Positions 40,400 to 48,922 of a DNA stretch of 64,000 nt are shown here, piece by piece. The notes below the pieces were generated by a model, which had not been told where the DNA came from, did not search any database, and saw only the letters and a program-made list of their open reading frames with translations. The stretch comes from Pseudomonadota bacterium (GTDB lineage Bacteria > Pseudomonadota > Gammaproteobacteria > Burkholderiales > Burkholderiaceae_E). A program made the translations under genes and the position numbers. Within the stretch, counting starts at the first letter, position 1. Every line of letters begins with the position of its first letter. Where the stretch lies: positions 1 to 64,000 of the forward strand of contig JAEWGX010000016.1 in NCBI GenBank assembly GCA_023388075.1, written 5' to 3'.

Positions 40400-41101
40400 A
40401 TGGCTAGACGAAGCAAGCAGGACGCGCTGGCCACGCGGAAGCTCATCCTGGACACCGCGGAGCGGGTCTTCGCGCGCCGCGGCGTGTCGCGGACATCGCT
40501 GCAGGAGGTCGCGCAGCGGGCGGGCGTGAGCCGCGGCGCCATCTACTGGCACTTCAAGGACAAGGCCGCGCTCTTCGAGGCGATCATGCAGCGCGTGCTG
40601 CTGCCGATGGAGCAGCCGCCGCCGCGGCTCGCGGAGACGCGGGGCGATGCGATCGCCGAGCTGCGCGAGCGCTGCATCGATGCGTTGGCGCGGATCGTCG
40701 CCGATCCGCAGGTGCGGCGGGTCTTCGAGATCGCGATCCACAAGGTCGAGTACGTCGACGAGCTGGAGGCCGTCCGCGACCGCCGCCGCGAGGTGAGCCG
40801 CCTGCACCTCGCGTCGATCGAGCGCGTGATGCTGCATGAGCTCGGCACCGGGATGCCGCTGCGGCGTGCCGAGGCGCACGCGGCCGCGCTCGGGCTGCAT
40901 TCCCTGCTCGAGGGCTTGATCCAGAACTGGATGCTCGATCCTTCCGCCTTCGACCTGGTCGAGGTGGGCACCCGTGTCGTCGACACCTATCTGGCGGGCC
41001 TGGGGCTGGCGCGGACGGCAGCGCTGCCGGGCTTGGCCAAGGCGGACGGGAAGACAGTCGCGTCGGCGGCCGCCGCAACCGGGCGCGCGGTACACCAGTG
41101 A
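40400..41101 (+). CDS. TetR/AcrR family repressor of the RND pump
   Basis: A 233-residue TetR-family repressor. The helix-turn-helix is in residues 30-52 (TSLQEVAQRAGVSRGAIYWH), with FARRGVSRT just before. The C-terminal ligand domain contains REVSRLHLASIERVMLHELG and LHSLLEGLIQNWMLDP, both AcrR-like. Divergent transcription from the adaptor gene and the operator between them indicate autoregulation and pump repression, relieved by drug binding. The stop overlaps the pcp start by 4 bp. Confidence 0.94.
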   Translation: MARRSKQDALATRKLILDTAERVFARRGVSRTSLQEVAQRAGVSRGAIYWHFKDKAALFEAIMQRVLLPMEQPPPRLAETRGDAIAELRERCIDALARIVADPQVRRVFEIAIHKVEYVDELEAVRDRRREVSRLHLASIERVMLHELGTGMPLRRAEAHAAALGLHSLLEGLIQNWMLDPSAFDLVEVGTRVVDTYLAGLGLARTAALPGLAKADGKTVASAAAATGRAVHQ

Positions 41102-41751
41102 TCGCAGCCGACCTTCCGCTCGTGCTCCTGTCCGGGTTCGAGCCGTTCGGCGGCGACGACCGGAATCCGTCCTGGGAGGTCGCCGATCGCCTCGATGGCG
41201 AGCCCGTCGAGGACGAGGCCGGTCGTCCGGTCGCGCGCGTCCGCTCCTTGCGGCTGCCGTGCGCCTTCGGCGAGGCGTTCGACGTGCTCGATGCCGCCAT
41301 CCGGCAACTCGATCCGATCGCGGTCGTCGCGCTGGGTCTGGACGCCTCGCGCCCGGACATCGCCATCGAGCGGGTCGCGATCAACCTGGACGACGCGCGC
41401 ATTCCCGACAACCGCGGACGGCAGCCCCGGGACGAGCCGGTGTGCCCGGGCGCCCCGGCTGCCTACTGGTCGGGCCTGCCGGTGAAGGCGATCGTGGCGG
41501 CGCTGCAGGAGGCGCGCATTCCCGCGTCCCTCTCCAACAGCGCCGGCACCTTCGTCTGCAACCACGTGTTCTTCGCGCTGGCGCATCACCTGGCTGGCCT
41601 GGGCGGAAAGCGCTTTCCGGCCGGGTTCATCCACCTGCCGTGGGCGGTGCCGGAGGATGCGGGGGGCGGCGTCGCCTTCGATACGCTGGTCGCAGGCGTT
41701 CGCCTCGCGCTGCGGGTGACCGTCGCACGGGAAGGGCGGCGCAGCGGTTAG
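41098..41751 (+). CDS. pcp: Pyroglutamyl-peptidase I
   Basis: Cysteine peptidase that removes N-terminal pyroglutamate. The 217-residue protein has LLSGFEPFGGDDRNPSWEV, the glutamate in IAIERVAINLDD, the catalytic Cys in SNSAGTFVCNHVFFALAHHL, and the histidine in AGFIHLPWA, giving a complete Glu-Cys-His triad. It starts with GTG at 41098, overlapping the TetR stop (GTGA), a curious pairing with a pump regulator. Family length is normal. Confidence 0.93.
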   Translation: MIAADLPLVLLSGFEPFGGDDRNPSWEVADRLDGEPVEDEAGRPVARVRSLRLPCAFGEAFDVLDAAIRQLDPIAVVALGLDASRPDIAIERVAINLDDARIPDNRGRQPRDEPVCPGAPAAYWSGLPVKAIVAALQEARIPASLSNSAGTFVCNHVFFALAHHLAGLGGKRFPAGFIHLPWAVPEDAGGGVAFDTLVAGVRLALRVTVAREGRRSG

Positions 41752-41768
41752 CCCCGCGCGGGGAAGCG

Positions 41769-42665
41769 CTACGGCTTCGAGCGCGGCCCCAGCCGCGGAC
41801 GCGGTGCGGAGATCGTTCCGCCCTCCCTCGCGGCACTGGCGGATTCGCGCTGCGCCGGGTTGAGCAGGGCGATCATGGCGGAGAAGACCTTCGGCGCGCC
41901 GGCCAGCACCTGCTCGCCTTCCAGGTGGCGCGAGTTGCCATCGAAGTCGCCCATCAGCCCGCCTGCTTCGGTGACCAGCAGGCTGCCGGCCGCAACGTCC
42001 CAGGGCTTCAATCCCATCTCGAAGAAGGCATCGAAGCGGCCGGCGGCGGTGTAGGCGAGATCGAGCGCCGCGGCACCGGCGCGGCGCACGCCCGCCGCCT
42101 TCTCCATGACCGGGCGCAGCATGCGGAGGTAGTCGTCGACCTGCGAGATCATGCGGAACGGAAAGCCGGTGCCGATCAGCGATTCGTCCAGCTTGGTGCG
42201 CCGGCTGACGCGGATCCGGCGGTCGTTGAGGAATGCGCCCCTTCCACGCGAGGCGGTGAACAGCTCGTTGCGGATCGGGTCGTAGACCAGGCCCTGAGTG
42301 ACCACGCCGCGCTCCATGAGCGCGATCGAGACGCAGTAGTGGGGCAGGCCATGGATGAAGTTGGTCGTGCCGTCCAGCGGATCGATGATCCACACGTGGT
42401 CGTGCTGCGTGAGCTCCTCCGCGCGCGGTGCCTTCCCGCCCTTGGCCGGCCGGTGTCCCGACTCCTCCGCTAGAATCGCATGCGAAGGGTACGCCGACTG
42501 CAGGGTCTCGATGATCGCTTCCTCGGACGCCCGGTCGACCTCGGTGACGAAGTCGTTGCGCTCCTTGCGCGTCACCTGCATCGTTTCCACGTCCACGCTC
42601 GCGCGGTTGATCAGGCGGCCGGCCTGGCGGGCAGCGCGCACCGCCACGTTGAGCATTGGATGCAT
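41769..42665 (-). CDS. suhB: Inositol monophosphatase family protein (SuhB)
   Basis: A 298-residue Mg-dependent phosphatase. Metal-site motifs: AILAEESGH, WIIDPLDGTTNFIHGLPHY and LKPWDVAAGSLLVTEAGG (the second Asp). In proteobacteria SuhB also associates with the ribosomal antitermination complex. It is divergent from trmJ by only 39 bp, a typical betaproteobacterial arrangement. A Ser/Arg/Pro-rich C-terminal tail of about 30 residues is longer than in E. coli SuhB (267). Confidence 0.94.
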   Translation of the reverse strand: MHPMLNVAVRAARQAGRLINRASVDVETMQVTRKERNDFVTEVDRASEEAIIETLQSAYPSHAILAEESGHRPAKGGKAPRAEELTQHDHVWIIDPLDGTTNFIHGLPHYCVSIALMERGVVTQGLVYDPIRNELFTASRGRGAFLNDRRIRVSRRTKLDESLIGTGFPFRMISQVDDYLRMLRPVMEKAAGVRRAGAAALDLAYTAAGRFDAFFEMGLKPWDVAAGSLLVTEAGGLMGDFDGNSRHLEGEQVLAGAPKVFSAMIALLNPAQRESASAAREGGTISAPRPRLGPRSKP

Positions 42666-42704
42666 GAGTAGCGAAGTCCCGGAAAACCCCGGATTCTAGT
42701 CGAG

Positions 42705-43565
42705 ATGACCCTGCCGACGTCGCTGCACCAGACCCTCGCGCCCGGGGCGCAGCGCCTGATGGACGCATTCCGCTTCGTGCTCGTCGCACCGAGCCACCCC
42801 GGCAACATCGGTTCCGTCGCGCGCGCGATGAAGACCATGGGTCTTTCCGACCTCGTCGTCGCGGCGCCACGCGAGCCGCGCTTCATGGACCATCCGCAGG
42901 CCCGGGCGCTCGCGAGCGGCGCGGTGGACCTGCTCGCGCGGGCCGCCAGCACCGGGACGCTGCGGGAGGCGGTCGCGGACTGCCAACTGGTGGTTGCCGT
43001 CAGTGCCAATCCGCGCGAGTTCGGGCCGTGGCCGCGATTGCCGGCGGAAGTCGCGGCCTGCGCGATCGAGCGCCTGGACGCGGGGATCGTCGAGAGAGTC
43101 GCGCTGGTCTTCGGCACCGAGCGCACCGGGCTCTCGATCGAGGAGATGGGCCTGTGCCAGCAGCTCGTCTGCATTCCGGCTGATCCGACGTACTCCTCCT
43201 TGAACCTGTCCCAGGCGGCGCAGATCGTCGCCTTTTCACTGCGCCAGGAAGTGATGCGGTCCACGCGCGGCGCGGGCGACGGCGACGCTCCACGGCGCAG
43301 GCGCCGGTACGGCGAAGCGCATGCCGACCATGCATCGGTGGAGCGCCTGTTCGAGCATCTCGAGCGCATGCTGGTCGCGATCGACTATCTGGACCCGGCC
43401 GAACCGCGCCGGCTGCTGCCGCGCCTGCGTCGCCTGCTCGCGCGAACGACTCTCGAGGCGGCCGAGGTCGACCTCCTGCGCGGCATCTGCACGCAGATGG
43501 AGAAGGTGGCCGCTCGCGCGCGACGCGAAGCCGGCGAAGGCGCCCGGCGCGGCGAAGGCGACTGA
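42705..43565 (+). CDS. trmJ: tRNA (cytidine/uridine-2'-O-)-methyltransferase TrmJ
   Basis: SpoU-family knotted methyltransferase that methylates the 2'-OH of nucleotide 32 in several tRNAs. The 286-residue protein opens with FVLVAPSHPGNIGSVARAMK, then LVFGTERTGLSIEEM and the knot region CIPADPTYSSLNLSQAAQIV. An Arg-rich linker and a C-terminal helical domain (about 205-270) complete the family form. Gene order suhB<>trmJ is common. Confidence 0.95.
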   Translation: MTLPTSLHQTLAPGAQRLMDAFRFVLVAPSHPGNIGSVARAMKTMGLSDLVVAAPREPRFMDHPQARALASGAVDLLARAASTGTLREAVADCQLVVAVSANPREFGPWPRLPAEVAACAIERLDAGIVERVALVFGTERTGLSIEEMGLCQQLVCIPADPTYSSLNLSQAAQIVAFSLRQEVMRSTRGAGDGDAPRRRRRYGEAHADHASVERLFEHLERMLVAIDYLDPAEPRRLLPRLRRLLARTTLEAAEVDLLRGICTQMEKVAARARREAGEGARRGEGD

Positions 43566-43588
43566 GGCGACGAAGGCTGGCGGTATTG

Positions 43589-44470
43589 CTAGCCCGGCGC
43601 GGTCACGGGCACGGCCATGCCCTCTGCCAGCGACATCACCGCGCCGCGCGGCGGATCGGCCGCCCAGTCGCTCAATACCCAGCGCTCGCGACGGCCACCA
43701 TCCGGGCCGGTCCAGCGATGGCGCCCCGGACGATGCGTGTGGCCGTGAACCAGCAGGTCCGCCTGCTGCGCGGCGAGCAGCGCGCCGGCTGCCCCGTCGT
43801 CCACGTCCGAGAGCGTCTCGGTCATCGCCTGCGCCTCGTTGCTGCGGGCCCGAAGCTCGCGCGCCATCGCGATGCGCTGGGAAAGTGGCCGGGCGAGCAA
43901 CTCCTCCTGCCATGGATTCGAGCGGCAGAGCGCACGCCACTGTTGGTACGCCGTATCCGCGATGCAGAGGGCATCGCCGTGGCTGAGCACGACCCGTCGG
44001 CCGCCGACCTCGATCACCGCCGGATCCGCGAGCATGATCGCGCCGCAGGCCGTCGAGTAAGGGCGCACGGCAGAGCTCCCCGGCGGCGGCACGTCGAGCA
44101 GGAAGTCGCGGTTGCCGCGCATCAGGTAGACGCGAACGCCGCGCGCGGCGAACGTGGCCAGGCGGTTGGCCAGCGCGATGGCGGGGCCCGCGAGGTGGTC
44201 GTCGCCCACCCAGAACTCGAACAGGTCGCCCAGCAGGAACAGGGCGACGCCTCCGGCCGCGATCCCGCCCGGTACCGTACGGTCGGCGCGTTCGATGCGC
44301 GCCGCCAGCCCCTCGAGGACGTGCGCCGTGAGCGCCGGTTGCGTCTCGTCCAGGTGCGTGTCCGACACGAAGAGCGCGCCATCCGGGCTGGCGATGCGCG
44401 CGGCCGGCGCCAGCACGGACGTCACGGGCCCGCGGCCCTCGTGTCGTGCGCTGGCCTGGGCGACCGGCAC
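43589..44470 (-). CDS. lpxH: UDP-2,3-diacylglucosamine diphosphatase (LpxH)
   Basis: Calcineurin-type enzyme of lipid A synthesis that makes lipid X. Motifs are complete: LFVSDTHLDE, LLGDLFEFWVGDD, YLMRGNRDFLLD, VLSHGDALCI and LLVHGHTHRPG. The 293-residue frame from GTG at 44470 is longer at the N terminus than typical LpxH (about 240-260); GTG at 44425 is a shorter alternative. It follows the cyclophilin gene by 10 bp in the same direction. Confidence 0.93.
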   Translation of the reverse strand: MPVAQASARHEGRGPVTSVLAPAARIASPDGALFVSDTHLDETQPALTAHVLEGLAARIERADRTVPGGIAAGGVALFLLGDLFEFWVGDDHLAGPAIALANRLATFAARGVRVYLMRGNRDFLLDVPPPGSSAVRPYSTACGAIMLADPAVIEVGGRRVVLSHGDALCIADTAYQQWRALCRSNPWQEELLARPLSQRIAMARELRARSNEAQAMTETLSDVDDGAAGALLAAQQADLLVHGHTHRPGRHRWTGPDGGRRERWVLSDWAADPPRGAVMSLAEGMAVPVTAPG

Positions 44471-44480
44471 GTGGTCGCGG

Positions 44481-45074
44481 CTATCTGGCGACCCGGCTTA
44501 CGGATTCGATCACCACCGGGTCGGACGGGACGTCGCCGTGCGGGCCGCTGCGGCCCGTCTTCACCTTGGCGATCTTCTCCACGGTTTCCATGCCGCTCAC
44601 CACCTTGCCGAAGACGGCATAGCCGTTGCCGTCCGGGTTCGGGTGGTTCAGGCTCGCATTGTTCACCGTGTTGATGAAGAACTGCGACGTGGCGGAATCG
44701 GGGACGCTGGTGCGGGCCATCGCGATGGTGCCCGCGTCGTTCTTCAGCCCGTTGCGGGACTCCAGCGGAATCGGGCCGCGGGTGGTCTTCTGCTTCATGT
44801 CCTTGTCGAAACCGCCGCCCTGGATCATGAAGTTGCCGATGACCCGATGGAAGACGAGCCCCGAATAGAAGCCGTCGTCGACATACTGGAGAAAGTTCTC
44901 CACCGTCTTCGGCGCCTTCTCGGGATAGAGCTCGATGACGATGTCGCCGAGCGAGGTCTTCATCAGCACCTGCGGATTCGGGCCGGCGGCCGCGGCATCG
45001 TCGGCCGTGGCCGTCAACATGACGCCAGCGAAGAGGGACGCGAGGAGAGTCTTCCTGAAGGGGAATCCGGGCAT
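44481..45074 (-). CDS. Periplasmic peptidyl-prolyl cis-trans isomerase (cyclophilin)
   Basis: A 197-residue PpiA-type cyclophilin with an N-terminal signal peptide (FRKTLLASLFAGVMLTATA). The active-site core FYSGLVFHRVIGNFMIQGGG includes the catalytic Arg and Phe, and MARTSVPDSATSQFFINTV follows. YAVFGKVVSGMETVEKIAKV completes the barrel. It catalyses proline isomerisation in envelope-protein folding. It lies between the TPR gene and lpxH, all leftward with 10-60 bp spacing, so an operon is likely. Confidence 0.94.
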   Translation of the reverse strand: MPGFPFRKTLLASLFAGVMLTATADDAAAAGPNPQVLMKTSLGDIVIELYPEKAPKTVENFLQYVDDGFYSGLVFHRVIGNFMIQGGGFDKDMKQKTTRGPIPLESRNGLKNDAGTIAMARTSVPDSATSQFFINTVNNASLNHPNPDGNGYAVFGKVVSGMETVEKIAKVKTGRSGPHGDVPSDPVVIESVSRVAR

Positions 45075-45134
45075 GTCAGTGGGCTCCGTGCCGAGTGGGT
45101 GGAAGGGTGGGCGGCGCGGCCGGGGCAGCGGCGC

Positions 45135-45743
45135 TCATGGAGGATTGCCGCCGGCCGGACCGGCCGGTTGCCGGGGTGAGGGCTGCACCGGGACCGCGCT
45201 CACGAGCTTCAGCTTCGGGGCGACGGTCTTGTTGGCCGGGTCGAGCTGCTGCGCGGTCCGGTAGCTGCGCGCGGCGAGGCGTGCATAGATATCGCCCAGG
45301 TTCTCGTGCGCGATCGCGTAGTCGGGGACCGCTCGGATGGCGCCTTCCAGTGCCTCCCGGGCGAGATCGAGACGGCCCTGCGCGGCGCGAACCACGGCGA
45401 GGTTGTTGTAGGGCTCCGGCAGCTCCGGGTACTCGCGGGTGAGCGCCTCGAAGGCCTGCTCCGCTTCGGGCAGCCGCCGCAGCGACGTGAGCGCGACGCC
45501 GCGCACGAACCGCAGGGTGGCATCGTGCGGAAAGGTGCCGAGGGCGGTGTCCGCGACATCGAGGGCGCGCTGCGCGTTGCCCGCCTTGAGCGCGGCTTGC
45601 GCGGCATCCTGCGGCCGCGTGACCTCGGCCGAGAGCGAGGACTGCAGCGGTGCCTGCGCCGGCGCGACGGCCGGCGCGAGCAGGAACAACGGAGCGCAGG
45701 CCAGGCAGGCTGCCCGGAGCGCCCCGGAGGCCGCGGATTCCAT
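45135..45743 (-). CDS. Exported TPR-repeat protein
   Basis: A 202-residue protein with a signal peptide (about residues 1-29, ending at a probable APAQA cleavage site). It has three or four tetratricopeptide repeats (AAQAALKAGNAQRALDVADT, LRRLPEAEQAFEALTREYPE, GRLDLAREALEGAIRAVPD). A Pro/Gly-rich tail follows. TPR domains mediate protein-protein contacts; the partner is unknown. It is divergent from cysS by 84 bp. Confidence 0.85.
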   Translation of the reverse strand: MESAASGALRAACLACAPLFLLAPAVAPAQAPLQSSLSAEVTRPQDAAQAALKAGNAQRALDVADTALGTFPHDATLRFVRGVALTSLRRLPEAEQAFEALTREYPELPEPYNNLAVVRAAQGRLDLAREALEGAIRAVPDYAIAHENLGDIYARLAARSYRTAQQLDPANKTVAPKLKLVSAVPVQPSPRQPAGPAGGNPP

Positions 45744-45827
45744 CGATCGCACGTTAAACTGTCCGGGACGGTATGGAAAGTCCCGGATTCTACCGTCCGC
45801 CCCTCGCTGTCTGCCCGGATCTCCCCC

Positions 45828-47246
45828 ATGCTGAAGCTCTACAACACGCTCACCCGCAGCAAGGAAACCTTCGTGCCGCTCGTCGAGGGTGAGGTGGGGA
45901 TGTACGTGTGCGGCATCACCGTATACGACTACTGCCACATCGGGCACGGGCGGATGATGGTGGTGTTCGACGTGGTCCAGCGCTGGCTGCGCGCGCGCGG
46001 GATGAAGGTCACGTACGTGCGCAACATCACGGACATCGACGACAAGATCATCCGGCGTGCGGTGGAGAACGGGGAGTCCATCGGCTCCCTCACCAGCCGC
46101 TTCATCGCGGCCATGCACGAGGACGAGGCGGCGATCGGCGTGCAGCGCCCGGACATCGAGCCGCGGGCGACGGAGTACGTGCCGCGCATGCTGGACATGA
46201 TCGGCCTGCTGCAGGACAACGGCTTCGCGTACCGGTCCGATGACGGCGACATGCTCTACGCGGTGCGCCGCTTCCCGCGCTACGGCCGCCTCAGTGGCAA
46301 GTCGCTGGACGACCTGCGAGCCGGGGAACGGGTGTCGGTCGCCGGCGGCAAGCAGGACCCGCTCGACTTCGTCCTCTGGAAGGCGGCCAAGCCGGACGAG
46401 CCCGAGGAGGCCCGGTGGGACTCCCGGTACGGTAGCGGGCGTCCGGGCTGGCACATCGAGTGCTCGGCGATGTCGACCGCGTTGCTCGGGCGTCGCTTCG
46501 ACCTGCACGGCGGGGGCGCGGATCTTCAGTTTCCCCATCACGAGAACGAGATCGCGCAGAGCGACGGAGCGTACTTCCCGGAGGGCGAGGACACCTTCGT
46601 GCGCTACTGGATGCACAACGGATTCGTCCAGGTGGACGAGGAGAAGATGTCCAAGTCGCTGGGCAATTTCTTCACCATCCGGGAGGTGCTGGAACGCTAT
46701 GACGGGGAGGTCATCCGCTTCTTCATCCTGCGCAGCCACTATCGCAGCCCGCTCAACTACTCGCCGCAGGGGCTGGAGGAAGCGCGCGAGGCGCTGCTGC
46801 GACTCTACAACGCGCGACTGCCCGAGTCCGACGGGGTCGGAAGCGCCGCGGACATCGACTGGTCCGAGCCGCGCGCACGCCGCTTCGCCGAGGCGATGGA
46901 TGACGACTTCAACACCGTGGTGGCGATCGCGGTGCTGTTCGAGCTCGCCGGCGACGTGAACCGGGGGGGCGACCCCCGCGACGAGCGCCTGCTGCGCCAG
47001 CTCGCGGGTACGCTCGGGCTGCTCGGCCAATCGCCGGACGTGGTGCGTCGCACGGCGCTGCGGGGACCCGGGGCCGGTGCCGCCGCCGGGCCGGACGATG
47101 CCCGCATCGACGCGCTGATCGCCGAGCGCGCCGCGGCGAAGAAGGCCCGGCAGTATGCCGAGGCGGACCGCATCCGGGACGAGCTCGCTCGCGACGGCAT
47201 CGTGCTGGAGGATACGCCGCAGGGCACGGTCTGGCGGCGCGGATGA
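45828..47246 (+). CDS. cysS: Cysteinyl-tRNA synthetase
   Basis: Class I synthetase for tRNA-Cys. The 472-residue protein has the zinc ligand Cys28 in MYVCGITVYDYCHIGH (HIGH motif), further zinc residues in IECSAMSTALLG and DLQFPHHENE, and KMSKSLGN. A C-terminal Ala-rich helix ends RIRDELARDGIVLEDTPQGT. ATG at 45828 was chosen because the open frame upstream is antisense to the TPR gene. The stop overlaps the glycosylase gene by 4 bp; the order cysS-alkA-accA-tilS is a Burkholderiales hallmark. Confidence 0.97.
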   Translation: MLKLYNTLTRSKETFVPLVEGEVGMYVCGITVYDYCHIGHGRMMVVFDVVQRWLRARGMKVTYVRNITDIDDKIIRRAVENGESIGSLTSRFIAAMHEDEAAIGVQRPDIEPRATEYVPRMLDMIGLLQDNGFAYRSDDGDMLYAVRRFPRYGRLSGKSLDDLRAGERVSVAGGKQDPLDFVLWKAAKPDEPEEARWDSRYGSGRPGWHIECSAMSTALLGRRFDLHGGGADLQFPHHENEIAQSDGAYFPEGEDTFVRYWMHNGFVQVDEEKMSKSLGNFFTIREVLERYDGEVIRFFILRSHYRSPLNYSPQGLEEAREALLRLYNARLPESDGVGSAADIDWSEPRARRFAEAMDDDFNTVVAIAVLFELAGDVNRGGDPRDERLLRQLAGTLGLLGQSPDVVRRTALRGPGAGAAAGPDDARIDALIAERAAAKKARQYAEADRIRDELARDGIVLEDTPQGTVWRRG

Positions 47247-47917
47247 AGTCCTACGGGGCCACGCAGGAGCCGATGCCCACTGCCGACGTGGCCGCCGTCG
47301 GTTCGCCCCCGTGGTGGGACGAGGCGGTGGCCTACCTCGTCGGCTGCGATCCGGTCCTGCGCGAGCTGGCGAACCGGCTGCCAGGGGAGCGGCTGGTGCC
47401 GCGCGACGATCCGTTCATCGCCCTCGCGCGGGCCATCGTCGGCCAGCAGCTTTCGGTGAAGGCGGCCCGTACCATCTGGCGGCGGCTGGAGGAAGCGGCG
47501 GGCGAGGTGACGCCCGCGCGCCTCTCGCGCATGCGTGCCGCCACCCTTGCGCGCTGCGGCCTCTCGGCGCGCAAGGCGGAGTACCTGCGGGATCTTGCGG
47601 TACATTTCCGGACAGGGGCGATCGAGCCCGCGCGCTGGCCGTCGCTGGACGACGAAGCCCTCATCGCCGAGCTCGTCGCGGTACGAGGCATCGGCCGTTG
47701 GACGGCCGAGATGTTCCTCATGTTCAACCTGATGCGTCCCGACGTGCTGCCGCTGGACGACGTGGGGCTGCTGGCCGCCATCGGGCGCCACTACAACGGC
47801 GGAATCCGGGTGACCCGGGAGCAGGCGGCGGAGATCGGCGGCCACTGGCGGCCCTGGCGCACCGCCGCCTCCTGGTACCTGTGGCGCAGCCTCGATCCGC
47901 CGCCGATGGAAGAATGA
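47243..47917 (+). CDS. DNA-3-methyladenine glycosylase II (AlkA-like)
   Basis: A 224-residue HhH-GPD base-excision glycosylase. IVGQQLSVKAARTIWRRL, the helix-hairpin-helix VRGIGRWTAEMFLMFNL, and the catalytic Asp in VLPLDDVGLLAAIGRHY are all visible. Such enzymes remove alkylated purines. It starts with ATG overlapping the cysS stop and ends 6 bp before accA, so it is cotranscribed with them. Confidence 0.93.
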   Translation: MKSYGATQEPMPTADVAAVGSPPWWDEAVAYLVGCDPVLRELANRLPGERLVPRDDPFIALARAIVGQQLSVKAARTIWRRLEEAAGEVTPARLSRMRAATLARCGLSARKAEYLRDLAVHFRTGAIEPARWPSLDDEALIAELVAVRGIGRWTAEMFLMFNLMRPDVLPLDDVGLLAAIGRHYNGGIRVTREQAAEIGGHWRPWRTAASWYLWRSLDPPPMEE

Positions 47918-47923
47918 ACACCG

Positions 47924-48886
47924 ATGAAGACGAATTACCTTGACTTCGAGCAACCGGTCGCGGAGCTCGAGGAGAAGATCGAGCAGCTTCGCTACATGCA
48001 GGGCGAATCGGCCGTGGACATCGCCGAGGAGATCGACCGCCTGCGCGAGAAGTGCGACAGCCAGATCAAGGACATCTACGACAAGCTCACGCCGTGGCAG
48101 GTCGCCATGGTGGCGCGGCACCCGCAGCGTCCTTACACGCTCGACTACATCCACCTGATGATGTCGGACTTCCACGAGCTGCACGGGGATCGCGTCTTCG
48201 CGGACGACCCGGCCATCGTGGGCGGCATCGGCCGCTTCAACGGCCAGTCGATCATGGTGATCGGCCATCAGAAGGGACGCGACGCCAAGGAGCGCACCTA
48301 CCGCAACTTCGGCATGCCGCGACCCGAGGGCTACCGCAAGGCGCTGCGGCTGATGAAGCTGGCGGAGAAGTTCGATATCCCGGTGCTGACGCTGATCGAC
48401 ACGCCGGGAGCCTTTCCCGGCGTCGGCGCCGAGGAACGCGGGCAATCCGAGGCGATCGGGCGCAACCTTTACGAAATGGCCGGATTGGAAGTGCCGATCG
48501 TGAGCGTGATCATCGGGGAGGGCGGCTCCGGCGGCGCGCTGGCGCTTGGCGTGTCCGACATCATGCTGATGCTGCAGTACAGCGTCTATTCCGTGATCTC
48601 GCCCGAGGGCTGTGCCGCCATCCTCTGGAAGAGCGCGGAGAAGGCGCCGGAAGCGGCCACCTCGCTCGGCATCACGGCCCAGCGGCTGAAGGGGCTGGGA
48701 CTGGTGGACCGGATCGTGTCGGAGCCGGTCGGCGGCGCCCATCGCGACCCCGGCCAGATGGCAGTCGCGCTCAAGCGGGCCGTGGCCGACGCCCTGCGCC
48801 AGTTCGCCGGCATGCGCACCGGCGAGTTGATCAAGCAGCGCCAGGGCCGGATCGCCGCCTACGGGAAGTTCAAGGAGGCGGCGTAG
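47924..48886 (+). CDS. accA: Acetyl-CoA carboxylase carboxyltransferase subunit alpha
   Basis: Alpha subunit of the carboxyltransferase that forms malonyl-CoA with AccD, the first step of fatty acid synthesis. The 320-residue protein has LDFEQPVAELEEKIEQLRYM, the crotonase-fold core MVIGHQKGRDAKERTYRNFG, LIDTPGAFPGVGAEERGQSE and GEGGSGGALALGVSD. Length and sequence are typical of Betaproteobacteria. It leads into tilS 36 bp later. Confidence 0.98.
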   Translation: MKTNYLDFEQPVAELEEKIEQLRYMQGESAVDIAEEIDRLREKCDSQIKDIYDKLTPWQVAMVARHPQRPYTLDYIHLMMSDFHELHGDRVFADDPAIVGGIGRFNGQSIMVIGHQKGRDAKERTYRNFGMPRPEGYRKALRLMKLAEKFDIPVLTLIDTPGAFPGVGAEERGQSEAIGRNLYEMAGLEVPIVSVIIGEGGSGGALALGVSDIMLMLQYSVYSVISPEGCAAILWKSAEKAPEAATSLGITAQRLKGLGLVDRIVSEPVGGAHRDPGQMAVALKRAVADALRQFAGMRTGELIKQRQGRIAAYGKFKEAA

Positions 48887-48922
48887 GGCCGCGAGGGGCG
48901 CGTCCAGGCCCTTAGAGGTGCC

